This document shows, one piece after another, positions 33,097 through 43,079 of a stretch of 64,000 nt of DNA; within the stretch, counting starts at the first letter, position 1; each line of letters begins with the position of its first letter. The notes beneath the pieces were generated by a model. It ran no database searches and was not told where the DNA came from. It worked only from the letters and a program-made list of their open reading frames with translations. The translations under genes and the position numbers were made by a program. Origin of the DNA: Pseudohoeflea suaedae (GTDB lineage Bacteria; Pseudomonadota; Alphaproteobacteria; Rhizobiales; Rhizobiaceae); the NCBI RefSeq assembly GCF_004354915.1, contig NZ_SMSI01000001.1, positions 1,426,001-1,490,000 on the forward strand. The letters are read 5' to 3'.

Positions 33097-34478
33097 CTTA
33101 CGGTATTGCCTTCCACTGTCAGATGCGGCCAGGCGGATGCGCCTGTCTTGGCCATGTCGCCCGTGACCGCATCGTTCCAGCGCGTGCCGACGACGGCGCC
33201 GCCGCGGGTATGGGAGAAAACGTTGTCGTTGATCAGCGCCTTGCCGGCGCCATCGACGACAGTCACGGCGATGCCGAGGCCTGCGTTGCGGATGACGTTG
33301 CCGGTGATCGCCACATCGCGCAGATAGGGACCCCATCCCACCATCATGCCCCATTTGGGGGCGCCTTCGATGGTGTTGCCCGTCACGGTCGCATCGGCTT
33401 CCACCGCGATCCCGATGCCGAATCCTGAGTTTTCGGCCTTATAGGGTCCGTCGGCGCGCATGTTGCGAATCATGTTGCCCGAGATCACGGCCAGCCGTCC
33501 GCCGGAGGCAAAATTGGCAACCGATATCCCCATTGTCCCGCCATCGACCAGATTGCCGGAAATCAGCGCCCCCTCGAAGGAGAATTCCGCGTAGAGCGCG
33601 GTCTCGCCGGAGCGTAGCGCCTTGTTCGACAGGATCTGCACATTGTCGGCCGAATTCGCGCGAATGGCGGAAAAGGCGCAATCGCTTACGTGATTGTCGC
33701 TGACCGTGACGTTGCCGGCGCGAAACAGGTTGATGCCGTTGCCGAACTGGCCGGTGCCGCCGCGCCGCGCGGCAATCCGCGTTACCCTGTTGTCGGAAAC
33801 GACGGTGCCGTCGGCGCCTTGTGTCCAGCGATGGACGAGGATGCCGCCATTGCCGCAATCGTGGACGAAATTTCCGGTGATCGCGAGCTCCCGGCTTTCG
33901 ACGGCGAAGAGGCCGGAATCGGCAGCCCCCGAGATGTCGCAGCGTTCGACGCGTCCGCCGCAGCCTTCCACCACCAGCCCGTCGCGTGAGGAGCCGGCGA
34001 TCGTCACGTCATCGAGAAAGACCTGTTCGACGAGGCGGAGGTGAACGAGGCCGCGAACATGTTCGCCCAGCCGCTGATTGGCACCGTCGATGGTCAGTCC
34101 TGCAAGCCGCACGGATCGCCCCGATTCCGCCAGCAGACCATGGCCCTGTCCTGTGTAGATGAGCCGGGTCGCGCCGGGCACGCCGGCCATGCGGGTGCCG
34201 TCAGGCAGCGTGAGGTTGGAAAAATGGAAACTGCCGGGCGGCAGCCGCAGGATCCTGCCTGCCTTCGCGGAGCTGTCGATTGCGTCCTGCAGCCGGCGGC
34301 TCTGGTCGTCGGCGGTGTCGGGCAGGAGATCGGCGAGGTCTGCGTCATGCCCGCCGCGCAAGCCGATATCGGTGAAAAGCCCGCTCGCTGCCCGTCCGGG
34401 GGAGGCGGACATGGCGCAGCTGGAGACAAGGACGCCGCCGATCAGGCTTCGTCGTGAAAATACGCGGTTACTGGTCAT
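33093..34478 (-). CDS. TAT-exported parallel beta-helix repeat protein (TIGR03808-like)
   Basis: A 461-aa protein starting at 34478 with a twin-arginine signal (FSRRSLIGGVLVSSCAMSAS, cleaved near GRA). The body is a right-handed parallel beta-helix of at least eight PbH1-type rungs, each with an Asn-containing turn: LAITGNFVHDC, VVSDNRVTRI, TVSDNHVSDC, ILSNKALRSG, LISGNLVDGG, VISGNMIRN, TVTGNTIEG, AITGNVIRNA. Family members in Rhizobiales share this TAT plus repeat plan with no known activity; the fold suggests a polysaccharide lyase, hydrolase or binding role. The TAT route implies folding before export. Confidence 0.88.
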   Translation of the reverse strand: MTSNRVFSRRSLIGGVLVSSCAMSASPGRAASGLFTDIGLRGGHDADLADLLPDTADDQSRRLQDAIDSSAKAGRILRLPPGSFHFSNLTLPDGTRMAGVPGATRLIYTGQGHGLLAESGRSVRLAGLTIDGANQRLGEHVRGLVHLRLVEQVFLDDVTIAGSSRDGLVVEGCGGRVERCDISGAADSGLFAVESRELAITGNFVHDCGNGGILVHRWTQGADGTVVSDNRVTRIAARRGGTGQFGNGINLFRAGNVTVSDNHVSDCAFSAIRANSADNVQILSNKALRSGETALYAEFSFEGALISGNLVDGGTMGISVANFASGGRLAVISGNMIRNMRADGPYKAENSGFGIGIAVEADATVTGNTIEGAPKWGMMVGWGPYLRDVAITGNVIRNAGLGIAVTVVDGAGKALINDNVFSHTRGGAVVGTRWNDAVTGDMAKTGASAWPHLTVEGNTVS

Positions 34479-34616
34479 GACACGTCCTGGGCACAAACCA
34501 GGTCAACATAAACCGCAGAGGAATGAAAAAGGTTAAGGCCGGTCGCTTTCATCGGCGTCGGCGGTAAGGGGCATTTCGGCAAGCCTGCTCGGCCAGCATG
34601 GAAAAATCAGACTCGT

Positions 34617-34630
34617 TTGATGCAGGTCAA
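34617..34630. promoter_or_regulatory. FNR/FixK-like box
   Basis: TTGATGCAGGTCAA fits the anaerobox pattern TTGA-N6-TCAA (TTGAT-N4-GTCAA). It lies 139 bp upstream of the TAT beta-helix gene, on its minus strand, and has no plus-strand gene downstream until a terminator at 34829. Confidence 0.45.
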
Positions 34631-34828
34631 AGCGCCGCTTCATGCCGGCATTATTGTCATATGCGTCGGACGGAAGCGGTGTACCCGGGAGTGCAACAAG
34701 GCGGGAGCCTTCCGCAGGAGCCGCCCGTCCGACGACGCTCTCACCACAGGTCACCAACGGACAGGCGCATCACCGATGCGTGTCCGTCGAGATTGCCGCT
34801 GCATGTTTCAGCGGGTGCTCATGCCGAA

Positions 34829-34863
34829 AAAAAAGGCCCGGTGGATCGACCGCCGGGCCTTTT
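34829..34863. terminator. Bidirectional rho-independent terminator
   Basis: AGGCCCGGTGG-ATCG-ACCGCCGGGCCT is a long GC stem with an A-run on the left and TTTT on the right, so it can act in both directions. It lies 20 nt downstream of the gene ending at 34884 (minus strand). Confidence 0.9.
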
Positions 34864-34883
34864 CGCTTTGGATCTATTGCCGA

Positions 34884-35255
34884 TCAGACGAACTGGCTCA
34901 GGCCGGGGATCGAGTTGATGATGTCGTCGACCGCATCGCCAGCGCCGTTTTCGCGGGCAAAGCCGACGGTTTCCCGGGCGACCGACGAAATCTGGCCCAT
35001 GTCGAGGCCCATGCCCATCAGCTTCGAGCCGAGGCCCATGACGCCGCCGCCCATCAGTCCGCCGAGCATGCCGCCGCCTTCGCCCTGCGCCATTTCCATG
35101 AAGACGTCAGCGCCGGGCATCTTGGCCAGCATTTCGGCGACCTTGCCGTCCGGGCCTTCGGATTTGAGGAAGTTGAGGATGGCGCCGACGGCCTTTTGCG
35201 CGGTTTCGGCGTCGAGACCGGTTGCTGCTTCGATGCGCTTGATGAGTTCTTCCAT
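34884..35255 (-). CDS. Small DUF2267-like protein with Gly/Met-rich centre
   Basis: A 123-aa cytoplasmic protein starting at 35255 behind AAGGAG. The N-terminal half (MEELIKRIEAATGLDAETAQ and AVGAILNFLKSEGP) has the two-helix pattern of DUF2267/DUF2780-type proteins. The middle is unusually rich in Gly and Met (GGGMLGGLMGGGVMGLGSKL), and the C-terminus is acidic (GAGDAVDDIINSIPGLSQFV). The function is unknown; the glycine-rich part may be flexible. It is monocistronic with a strong terminator. Confidence 0.75.
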   Translation of the reverse strand: MEELIKRIEAATGLDAETAQKAVGAILNFLKSEGPDGKVAEMLAKMPGADVFMEMAQGEGGGMLGGLMGGGVMGLGSKLMGMGLDMGQISSVARETVGFARENGAGDAVDDIINSIPGLSQFV

Positions 35256-35355
35256 GGATGGGCTCCTTCTCCCGAAAATGTTTACGTAACGCCTAGACAA
35301 GGTAAGGTTTGGATGCAAGCGCCGCGTGTCGAATTTAAGCTTGGTTCCCTGTCCG

Positions 35356-36366
<1,011 letters not shown>

Positions 36367-36486
36367 TCAACGGTCGTTTCCCGAGACCTCTGGCGAGCAT
36401 TGTTTGCGCGGTGGAACATGCCTATAAGTTTTCATCGAGGACTTGCCCGAAGAGGTTCGCGGCTTGCAGCGAGGGACGAGGTTGGA

Positions 36487-38070
36487 ATGCTCCAGGACGG
36501 AAAGATCTATGTCGGCACGAGCCGCAAACCGGACGACACGATCAACAAGGGTGAGTATCTAGACCTCAAATACGCCAACCGTCATGGGCTGGTGACCGGA
36601 GCGACGGGCACCGGAAAGACGGTCACGCTGCAAATCCTCGCGGAAGGTTTCTCCAATGCCGGCGTGCCGGTGTTCTGTGCCGACGTGAAGGGCGATCTCT
36701 CGGGGATCGCGGCGGTGGGCGAGCGAAAGGATTTTCTGGAGAAGCGCGCTCAGGCCATCGGCCTCGATCCCTACGACCTGCAGGAATTCCCTGTCATCTT
36801 CTGGGATCTGTTCGGCGAGAAGGGCCACCGCATCCGCACGACCGTATCGGAAATGGGTCCGCTTCTTCTGTCGCGGCTGATGGATGCGACTGACGCGCAG
36901 GAAGGCGTGATCAACATCGCCTTCAAGATCGCCGATGATGGCGGTCTGCCGATCCTCGACATGAAGGATCTGCGTTCGATGCTGACCTACATGTCGGAAA
37001 ATGCGGCCGAACTCTCGCGTGTCTACGGCAACATCTCGCCGCAGTCGGTTGCTGCGATCCAGCGCGATCTGCTGGTGCTGGAACAGCAGGGCGCGGAGCA
37101 GTTCTTCGGCGAGCCCGCGCTCAAGATCTCCGATATCATGCGCACCACCAATGACGGACGAGGCGCGATTTCCGTTCTCGCAGCCGACAAGCTGATGATG
37201 AACCCGCGCCTCTATGCGACTTTCCTTCTCTGGCTGCTCTCCGAACTCTTCGAGGAACTGCCCGAGGTCGGCGATCCCGACAAGCCGCGGCTCGTGTTCT
37301 TCTTCGACGAAGCCCACCTTCTGTTCGACAATGCGCCGCGGGCGCTGATCGAACGCGTCGAGCAGGTGGTCAGGCTCATCCGCTCCAAGGGCGTGGGGGT
37401 GTTCTTCGTCACGCAGAACCCGCTCGACGTGCCCGAAACCGTGCTCTCCCAGCTCGGCAACCGCATCCAGCATGCGCTGCGCGCCTATACGCCGCGCGAA
37501 CAGAAAGCGGTGAAGGTGGCGGCGGAGACGTTCCGCCCCAATCCCGAGTTCGACTGCTTCGAGGCTATCACCCAGCTCGGCGTTGGCGAGGCGCTGGTCT
37601 CCACACTCGAATCCAAGGGCGTACCTTCCATGGTCGAGCGCACGCTGATCCGCCCGCCGGCGTCGCGGCTGGGTCCGATCGCCGAGGCCGAACGGCAGAA
37701 GGTGATGGCTGTCTCGCCGGTTGCCGGCCAGTACGACACGGATATCGATCGCGAGAGTGCCTACGAGATCCTGGCGAGGCGGGCAGAGGAGGCGGCGAAG
37801 GAAGAGGAAGAACGCCGTCGCAAGGAGGAGGAACAGGACAGGGAGATCCCCGAGAACCGGCGTTGGACACTGCCGGGCTTCGGCGGCGACGATGACGATG
37901 ACGACCGCGACGATCGCGGGCGCCGCAAATCCTCCACCCGCAGACGGTCCGGCTATCAGCGCCAGACGGTGACCGAGGTCGTTATCAAGCAGGTTGCCCG
38001 CACAGCCGCCAGCCAGATCGGCCGGGCGCTGGTTCGCGGCATTCTCGGATCCCTCAAGAAGGGGTTCTGA
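36487..38070 (+). CDS. HerA-like ATPase (DUF853/YjgR family)
   Basis: A 527-aa cytoplasmic P-loop protein of the HerA/FtsK superfamily. The start at 36487 (MLQDGKIYVGTSRK) has GAGG upstream. Walker A is GATGTGKT at residues 38-45, Walker B is RLVFFFDEAHLLF, and an arginine-finger-like segment follows (VPETVLSQLGNRIQHALRAY). The C-terminus has an EEEERRRKEEEQD coiled helix, an Asp-rich stretch (GGDDDDDDRDDRG) and a basic tail ending in ILGSLKKGF. DUF853 proteins are widespread in proteobacteria with no proven role; DNA translocation is assumed. Its end overlaps the convergent M23 gene by 17 bp. Confidence 0.9.
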   Translation: MLQDGKIYVGTSRKPDDTINKGEYLDLKYANRHGLVTGATGTGKTVTLQILAEGFSNAGVPVFCADVKGDLSGIAAVGERKDFLEKRAQAIGLDPYDLQEFPVIFWDLFGEKGHRIRTTVSEMGPLLLSRLMDATDAQEGVINIAFKIADDGGLPILDMKDLRSMLTYMSENAAELSRVYGNISPQSVAAIQRDLLVLEQQGAEQFFGEPALKISDIMRTTNDGRGAISVLAADKLMMNPRLYATFLLWLLSELFEELPEVGDPDKPRLVFFFDEAHLLFDNAPRALIERVEQVVRLIRSKGVGVFFVTQNPLDVPETVLSQLGNRIQHALRAYTPREQKAVKVAAETFRPNPEFDCFEAITQLGVGEALVSTLESKGVPSMVERTLIRPPASRLGPIAEAERQKVMAVSPVAGQYDTDIDRESAYEILARRAEEAAKEEEERRRKEEEQDREIPENRRWTLPGFGGDDDDDDRDDRGRRKSSTRRRSGYQRQTVTEVVIKQVARTAASQIGRALVRGILGSLKKGF

Positions 38071-38695
38071 GCGGACCGCAGGCGAGGGGATAGGTCAGCG
38101 CGTCACTTTGCGGCTGTTCTTGCGCGTGGGGGGTGTAACAGCTGACCCGGCCCGCGCCGTTCGCCCATACCAGGTGCGGGTCTATCGGCGACATTCCGGC
38201 GCTCTGCGAGTGAGCCTGGCGGTGAACCTCGAAATGCAGATGCGGAATTCCGCCGGCAAGCGCGCCGGTATTGCCCGAAAGGGCGATCGTCTCTCCGCGT
38301 TGCACATGTGAGCCCGGATTGGCTATCCGTGCCTTGAGGTGCTTGTAGACGGTGACGATCCGCCGCCCTGCGGCATCGCTTCCATGGTCGATCACAAGCC
38401 GGTTGCCGTACATCGGTTCAAACAGCGAATTTCGCACAACCCCATCGGCCGCGGCGATCACCGGTGTGCGGACCGGCGCCAGGATGTCGATGCCCTCATG
38501 GCCGGCGATATTCTCGTTGTAGCGGAATTCCTGCGAGATGGACGGCGCGCGCGCCGGCATGACAACGGCGATCTTCGGGCTCTGATCCTCGAGATAGGGA
38601 GCTGCCCAGCCGGTGCCGCTCGGCACGCAACCCGAACAGGCCGCGGCAGCGGTACAGCTCGCAGTCATGATCGCGAATGCATGCCCTCGCGCCAT
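38054..38695 (-). CDS. M23 family peptidase (LytM domain), exported
   Basis: A 213-aa lipoprotein or secreted protein starting at 38695 behind GGGGGAG. The N-terminus MARGHAFAIMTASCTAAAAC is hydrophobic with possible lipobox cysteines. The LytM domain has NENIAGHEGIDILAP (His and Asp zinc ligands), VYKHL, and GIPHLHFEVH with the catalytic HxH. It should cut peptide crosslinks in peptidoglycan or act as a divisome activator. It is followed about 100 bp upstream by an L,D-transpeptidase on the same strand but separated by a terminator. Confidence 0.9.
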   Translation of the reverse strand: MARGHAFAIMTASCTAAAACSGCVPSGTGWAAPYLEDQSPKIAVVMPARAPSISQEFRYNENIAGHEGIDILAPVRTPVIAAADGVVRNSLFEPMYGNRLVIDHGSDAAGRRIVTVYKHLKARIANPGSHVQRGETIALSGNTGALAGGIPHLHFEVHRQAHSQSAGMSPIDPHLVWANGAGRVSCYTPHAQEQPQSDALTYPLACGPLRTPS

Positions 38696-38778
38696 GTCGC
38701 TCCCCCGCTCACATGCGCTCAGCCCCGAGGGAAAATACCACCTAAAGTGGAAAAATAAAGTGATGAACCAATAAATCA

Positions 38779-38812
38779 GAAGGCCCGGAGCACTCGGTGC
38801 TCCGGGCCTTCT
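38779..38812 (-). terminator. Strong terminator after L,D-transpeptidase copy 2
   Basis: AAGGCCCGGAGCAC-TCG-GTGCTCCGGGCCTT is a perfect 14-bp stem 22 nt beyond the gene end at 38834. The T-run is short in both directions. Confidence 0.85.
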
Positions 38813-38833
38813 CATTCGTCTTCGGGTGCTGGC

Positions 38834-39580
38834 TCAGCGCACCAGGATCGGTGTCTTGGCCGGTACCCGATCGTAGAGGTCGCAGATGTCCTGGTTCAAC
38901 AGGCGCACGCAGCCCGACGACACGGCCTTGCCGATCGACTTGTATTCCGGGCTGCCGTGGAGGCGGTAGAGCGTATCTTCGCCGCCCTGGAAGATATAGA
39001 GCGCACGTGCGCCGAGCGGGTTCATCAGGCCCGGCTGCATACCGCCGTTCTCCGCCGAATAGGGCTCGAGCTCGGGCTGGCGTGCGATCATCTCGGCGGG
39101 CGGGGTCCATGTCGGCCAGCGCTGCTTCCACTGAACGATGGCGCGCCCCGACCAGGAGAAGCCGTCACGGCCGATGCCGACGCCGTAGCGCATGGCGCGG
39201 CCACCCTCGCGGACGAGATAGAGGAAGCGCTGCTGGGTATCGACGACGATCGAGCCGGGTCGCTCGCCGGTGGGGTCTTCCACCTCCTGGCGCAGATATT
39301 GCGGCTCGATTTCCCAGTAGGGGATCGCCGGAAGCGGAAATTCCTCGTCGGGCTTGGGGCCGTAGATTTCGTCGTAGAAGGGATCGCGACGTGTCAGGCC
39401 GCGCTCGGGCTGGTTGTCCGAGCGATAGATCGGCGCGGTCTGGGCGCGAAAATTGGCAGTCGATTGCGGGGCGGCACAACCACCGAGGAGGCCTGCCGCG
39501 GCACCGCCGGCACCGAGGCGCAGCAGGTTGCGGCGCGAGAAGCCGGTGGAGGACGCGGGGTTACGCATAATGTCAGTCAT
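38834..39580 (-). CDS. L,D-transpeptidase (YkuD family), TAT/lipoprotein signal, copy 2
   Basis: A 248-aa exported transpeptidase starting at 39580. The signal FSRRNLLRLGAGGAAAGLLGGC combines a twin-arginine pair with a lipobox (LGGC). The YkuD domain is complete, ending in the catalytic stretch LYRLHGSPEYKSIGKAVSS then GCVRLLNQDICDL. Most of the mature sequence aligns by eye with the copy at 25643-26326 (shared PFYDEIYGPKPDEEFP-type spacer and QPELEPYSAENGGM versus NPELAPYSVAAGGM). It builds 3-3 crosslinks in the periplasm. The two copies differ in their linker and signal. Confidence 0.94.
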   Translation of the reverse strand: MTDIMRNPASSTGFSRRNLLRLGAGGAAAGLLGGCAAPQSTANFRAQTAPIYRSDNQPERGLTRRDPFYDEIYGPKPDEEFPLPAIPYWEIEPQYLRQEVEDPTGERPGSIVVDTQQRFLYLVREGGRAMRYGVGIGRDGFSWSGRAIVQWKQRWPTWTPPAEMIARQPELEPYSAENGGMQPGLMNPLGARALYIFQGGEDTLYRLHGSPEYKSIGKAVSSGCVRLLNQDICDLYDRVPAKTPILVR

Positions 39581-39785
39581 TTCATCTTCCGTGATGGGCC
39601 GTTTCAGTCCGGCACTGTGCGCGCGAATGTGTTTATCCGACGGCCAGCTTGTGGCGGGCTGGACACACCTGGCACTTGTCGACATGACGTAAGCGTGAAC
39701 CCGGCCCCCTCGCAGAAAGTGTTCAGGGCCGGGTTGGTTCCATCGAAAAATGCGAATGCGTCCACGAGGCTATCGCGGGACCGTG

Positions 39786-41198
39786 TTACTGGCCCGCGTG
39801 AAAGGGCACATCCGGGAGTTTGAGAGAGGGGTGCCTGGCGCCTGGAATGCCGGCCGGTTTCTCGAGCCGGCGCAGGAATTCGGCACTCCATTTCGACACA
39901 TCATTGGCCGCCAGCCGCTCGTAAAGGGCGTTATGGCGCTCCTTGCGTTCCTCGAGCGACATGTCGAGCGCCTGCTTTATGGCGCGCGAGAGGCCGTGGG
40001 GATCGTGCGGATTGATGATGACGGCTTCCTTCATCTCTTCCGCCGCGCCGGCAAACTGAGACAGAAGAAGCACGCCCGGATCTTCAGGATCCTGGGCCGC
40101 CACGAATTCCTTGGCCACCAGGTTCATCCCGTCGAACAGCGGAGTGACGAGGCAGATATAGGAATAGCGATAAAGAACGGCGAGTTCGTCACGCGGCAAG
40201 GCGCGGTGCATGTATTGCACCGGCACCCAGTCGATGGTGCCGAAACGGCCATTGATGCGGCCCGACGTCGCTTCCATCTCCTCGCGGATGTCCTGATAGG
40301 CTTCGACATTGTCGCGTGTCGGCGGGGCGATCTGCAGCAGGGAAACCTTGCCGCAATAGTCGGGATAGTCGGCGAGAAACTGTTCGTATCCCGCAAGCCG
40401 CTGCGGCAGGCCCTTGGAATAGTCGAGGCGGTCGACGCCGATCAGGCGGGTGAGCCGCGCCGGATCGACGGTCTGCGCCTTCTCCGCCGCCATCTCCGCA
40501 AATCCCTTCACGTCGATTGAGATGGGATAGCAGCCGAGCGAAATCTCGCGACCATTGATGTCGATATTGCCGTTGAAGCGCAATTCGCCGCGCATCGTCT
40601 GGCGGAATATGTCGATCATGTGGGCGAGATCGCGCCGGGTCTGGAAGCCGACCATGTCGAAAGCGGCGAACCACTCCGACAATTCCATCCAGTTCGGAAT
40701 TGCCTTGAATGTCTGCAGGTCGGGAAGCGGGATGTGCAGGAAAAAGCCCATCTTGTTGCTCACGCCGAGCTTCTTGAGTTCAAAGGCGAGCGGAATCAGC
40801 TGGTAGTCGTGAATCCAGAGAATATCGTCGTCTGCAATCACCTTGGCGACCATCTCGGCCAGACGGCGGGCCACTTCCTTGTAGGCGGAGGTGTAGTGCT
40901 CCCGAACATCGATCAGGTCGAGGCGTCCGTGGAAAGCGGGCCATAGAACCGAGTTCGAATATCCGAGATAATAGTCGTGCTGCAGTTGAGGTTCGAGTTC
41001 GAAGAGGCCGATGTCGAAATCTGGCCTTTCGTGCATGAGGATGGTGGGGGAGGGATTCTCCGAAGTCGCCGGTGCGCCGCCGATCCAAAGTCCGCCACGT
41101 GACTTGAGCGCGTCCTTGAGGGCTACGACCAGTCCTCCCGAATCTCCCGCTCCATCCAGCGAGGGGGCTCGGTTGGAAATGATCACCAATCTGGGCAC
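39786..41198 (-). CDS. otsA: Trehalose-6-phosphate synthase (OtsA)
   Basis: A 470-aa GT20 glycosyltransferase with a GTG start at 41198 (VPRLVIISNRAP), 1 nt after the otsB stop. The catalytic GT20 elements are visible: HDYQLIPLAFELKKL, HIPLPD, GVDRLDYSKGLPQRL and the phosphate-sugar region FDGMNLVAKEFVAAQ. It makes trehalose-6-phosphate from UDP-glucose and glucose-6-phosphate for osmotic and desiccation tolerance. The longer frame beginning at 41513 overlaps otsB and is rejected. Confidence 0.95.
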   Translation of the reverse strand: MPRLVIISNRAPSLDGAGDSGGLVVALKDALKSRGGLWIGGAPATSENPSPTILMHERPDFDIGLFELEPQLQHDYYLGYSNSVLWPAFHGRLDLIDVREHYTSAYKEVARRLAEMVAKVIADDDILWIHDYQLIPLAFELKKLGVSNKMGFFLHIPLPDLQTFKAIPNWMELSEWFAAFDMVGFQTRRDLAHMIDIFRQTMRGELRFNGNIDINGREISLGCYPISIDVKGFAEMAAEKAQTVDPARLTRLIGVDRLDYSKGLPQRLAGYEQFLADYPDYCGKVSLLQIAPPTRDNVEAYQDIREEMEATSGRINGRFGTIDWVPVQYMHRALPRDELAVLYRYSYICLVTPLFDGMNLVAKEFVAAQDPEDPGVLLLSQFAGAAEEMKEAVIINPHDPHGLSRAIKQALDMSLEERKERHNALYERLAANDVSKWSAEFLRRLEKPAGIPGARHPSLKLPDVPFHAGQ

Positions 41199-41199
41199 G

Positions 41200-42006
41200 T
41201 CAGTCTCTCCGTTTGCTGATTTGTCGGCTGAGCCACGTCTTGTAGCTTGCCGGGCTTCCGGTTCGGTACTGGGCGACAGTGGGGCCGTCGCCGATCTTGA
41301 TCGATATGCCGCCATGTTCGTTGACATAGGCGAAGGCGCTTTCATCCGTCGCGTCGTCGCCGACATAGATCGGGGTTCTGCCGTAGAACGCCGGCGCCAG
41401 CATGATCTTTTCGATCGCGGCTGCCTTCGAAATGTTCTTCGGCTTGATCTCCAGCGCCATCTTGGCGGGCTGTATTTCGAAGTCGTCGCGGCCTTCGAGA
41501 AGGCATTCGGCAAACTTGCGGGCCTTGAACTCCATCTCGGGATTCTGCCGGAAGTGAAGCACGATGCCGTAGGTCTTTTCCTCCAGGATCACCCGGGGAT
41601 CGATGACGGCGAATTCCGCGACCGCAGCCTTGATGTGCTCGAGGTGTTGCGGATCGGGGAGTTCGTGGCGCTCGATCTCGCCGCCGATGCGGAGCTCGGT
41701 CCCGTGCCCGCCTGAAATCACCCCGTCGAATGCGCCGACATAGCCTGCGACGTCGTCGAGATTTCGTCCCGACACGATGGCAACCGCGCCGCCGAAGCTC
41801 TTCATTGCCTTTGCAAAAAGGCCGGCATCCTCGCCGGTATACCGGATCGCGTCTGGTCTGGGGGCGATGTCGACGATCGTGCCGTCGAAATCGGAAAACA
41901 GGGCGTGTTCGCCGGGGTCGATGTCGAGCTCTTCAATTCCGTCAGTGTCGTGGCTCTGTGGCGGCTGAAACCCGACGAATTGGTAAAAGCTTGTTGAGTT
42001 TTCCAT
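41200..42006 (-). CDS. otsB: Trehalose-6-phosphate phosphatase (OtsB)
   Basis: A 268-aa HAD-superfamily phosphatase. HAD motif I is FSDFDGTIVDI (nucleophile Asp), motif II AIVSGRNLD and motif IV PIYVGDDATDESAF. It removes phosphate from trehalose-6-phosphate and is cotranscribed ahead of otsA. The N-terminal 30 residues before the domain are less conserved. Confidence 0.94.
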   Translation of the reverse strand: MENSTSFYQFVGFQPPQSHDTDGIEELDIDPGEHALFSDFDGTIVDIAPRPDAIRYTGEDAGLFAKAMKSFGGAVAIVSGRNLDDVAGYVGAFDGVISGGHGTELRIGGEIERHELPDPQHLEHIKAAVAEFAVIDPRVILEEKTYGIVLHFRQNPEMEFKARKFAECLLEGRDDFEIQPAKMALEIKPKNISKAAAIEKIMLAPAFYGRTPIYVGDDATDESAFAYVNEHGGISIKIGDGPTVAQYRTGSPASYKTWLSRQISKRRD

Positions 42007-42128
42007 TATGTCCTGCTCCCGCTACGCTATACCGATTAACATCGGCGTGGCGGGAAGGTTCCATCACTTTCCAAAAGTTATTTAGCACTTGCAGTATAGC
42101 CGTTGTTGCAGTGCGATGCAAATTTTGA

Positions 42129-42150
42129 GGGCAGAATTTCGTTCTGCCCT
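42129..42150 (-). terminator. Hairpin terminator after the dehalogenase gene
   Basis: GGGCAGAA-TTTCG-TTCTGCCC is a perfect 8-bp stem followed on the minus strand by TCAAAATT. It lies 36 nt past the end of the gene at 42186. Confidence 0.7.
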
Positions 42151-42185
42151 CCCTGTGGGCAGCGCGCCGGTCCGGGAAAACGCAG

Positions 42186-42839
42186 TCAGGCGAGGGCGTT
42201 GAGGTCCGGCAGGATCATGTCGGGCTTCAGGTCGGGATATTCGTCGGGCATCTGCGAGCGATTGATCCAGACAGTGCGGAAACCGAACTTCGTGGCGCCG
42301 GCAATGTCCCAGCGATTTGACGACTGGAACGAGACGGCCTCCGGGTAGAGACGGTAGGCGGTCGTGACCATGTCGTAGACGTCGGGCGCGGTCTTGAACA
42401 GCTTGATGGGGTGGACGGAGAAGACGTCGTCGATCACGGTATCGAGCGCCGCGTTCTTGACCGCGGACGCCAGCATTTCCGGCGAGCCGTTGGACAGGAT
42501 GGCAACCCTGGAGCCGGTTTCCTTCAATGCTCTCAGCACGGCAGGGACTTCCGGATAGCAGTCGAGCTTGAAATAGGCATCAAGCAGGTCGGCGCGAAGA
42601 GAGCGATCGGCCGTGGGAACGCGGGCGAACGCATAATCCAGCGCTTCCTCGGTCAGAACCCAGAAGTCGCGGTATGCGCCCATCAGCGTGCGGGTCCAGG
42701 AATATTCGAGCTGCTTGGCGCGCCAGATCTCCGAGAAAAACTGGCCGTCGGGGCCCACCCGGTCCGAATGTTTGCGCACCGCCGCGTGAACGTCGAAAAG
42801 CGTGCCATAGGCATCGAAGACAAAAGCGGCATGCGGCAT
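42186..42839 (-). CDS. Haloacid dehalogenase type II (L-2-haloacid dehalogenase-like)
   Basis: A 217-aa HAD enzyme starting at 42839 behind AGGAG. Motifs of L-2-haloacid dehalogenases are present: nucleophile FVFDAYGTLFDV, the substrate-arginine helix RAKQLEYSWTRTLM, LSNGSPEM, HPIKLFKTAPDVY, and SFQSSNRWDIAGA with the SSN-WD triad. It would release halide from 2-haloacids by an Asp ester; the natural substrate may not be halogenated. The Arg in SSNRWD replaces the common Ala, which may alter the pocket. Divergent from the aminotransferase gene. Confidence 0.88.
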   Translation of the reverse strand: MPHAAFVFDAYGTLFDVHAAVRKHSDRVGPDGQFFSEIWRAKQLEYSWTRTLMGAYRDFWVLTEEALDYAFARVPTADRSLRADLLDAYFKLDCYPEVPAVLRALKETGSRVAILSNGSPEMLASAVKNAALDTVIDDVFSVHPIKLFKTAPDVYDMVTTAYRLYPEAVSFQSSNRWDIAGATKFGFRTVWINRSQMPDEYPDLKPDMILPDLNALA

Positions 42840-43079
42840 GGGATACTCCTGCTCCCCCGGAAAGAAAACGCGGGCGACGATGTTCATTCTCTATCGTCCA
42901 CGTCAAGTCTCGCGCGGTCCGCGCATGGTCGTCCGAGACGCGATCATGCGCGGCGGCGAAGCTTTGTGAAACGATGCTGCTTATATTAGACAAAACAGTT
43001 CGATGCGGCGCATTTCGCCTTGACGCGGTCGGGCCGGGGGAGTTGGTTGGCTGCGCAGATTAGTGTCGAGGAGATGACC

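Larger units (their letters stand above)
34479..34883. other. 405-bp intergenic region without a convincing gene
   Basis: The region between the TAT-protein start and the end of the DUF2267-like gene holds an FNR/FixK-like palindrome at 34617-34630 and a strong terminator at 34829-34863. Short open frames on either strand have no ribosome binding site or protein-like composition. A small RNA between the palindrome and the terminator is possible. Confidence 0.5.

Noticed and set aside
34533-34757. Short minus-strand frame in the 405-bp intergenic region
   Set aside because: No ribosome binding site, no domain, and overlapping frames on the other strand are equally plausible.
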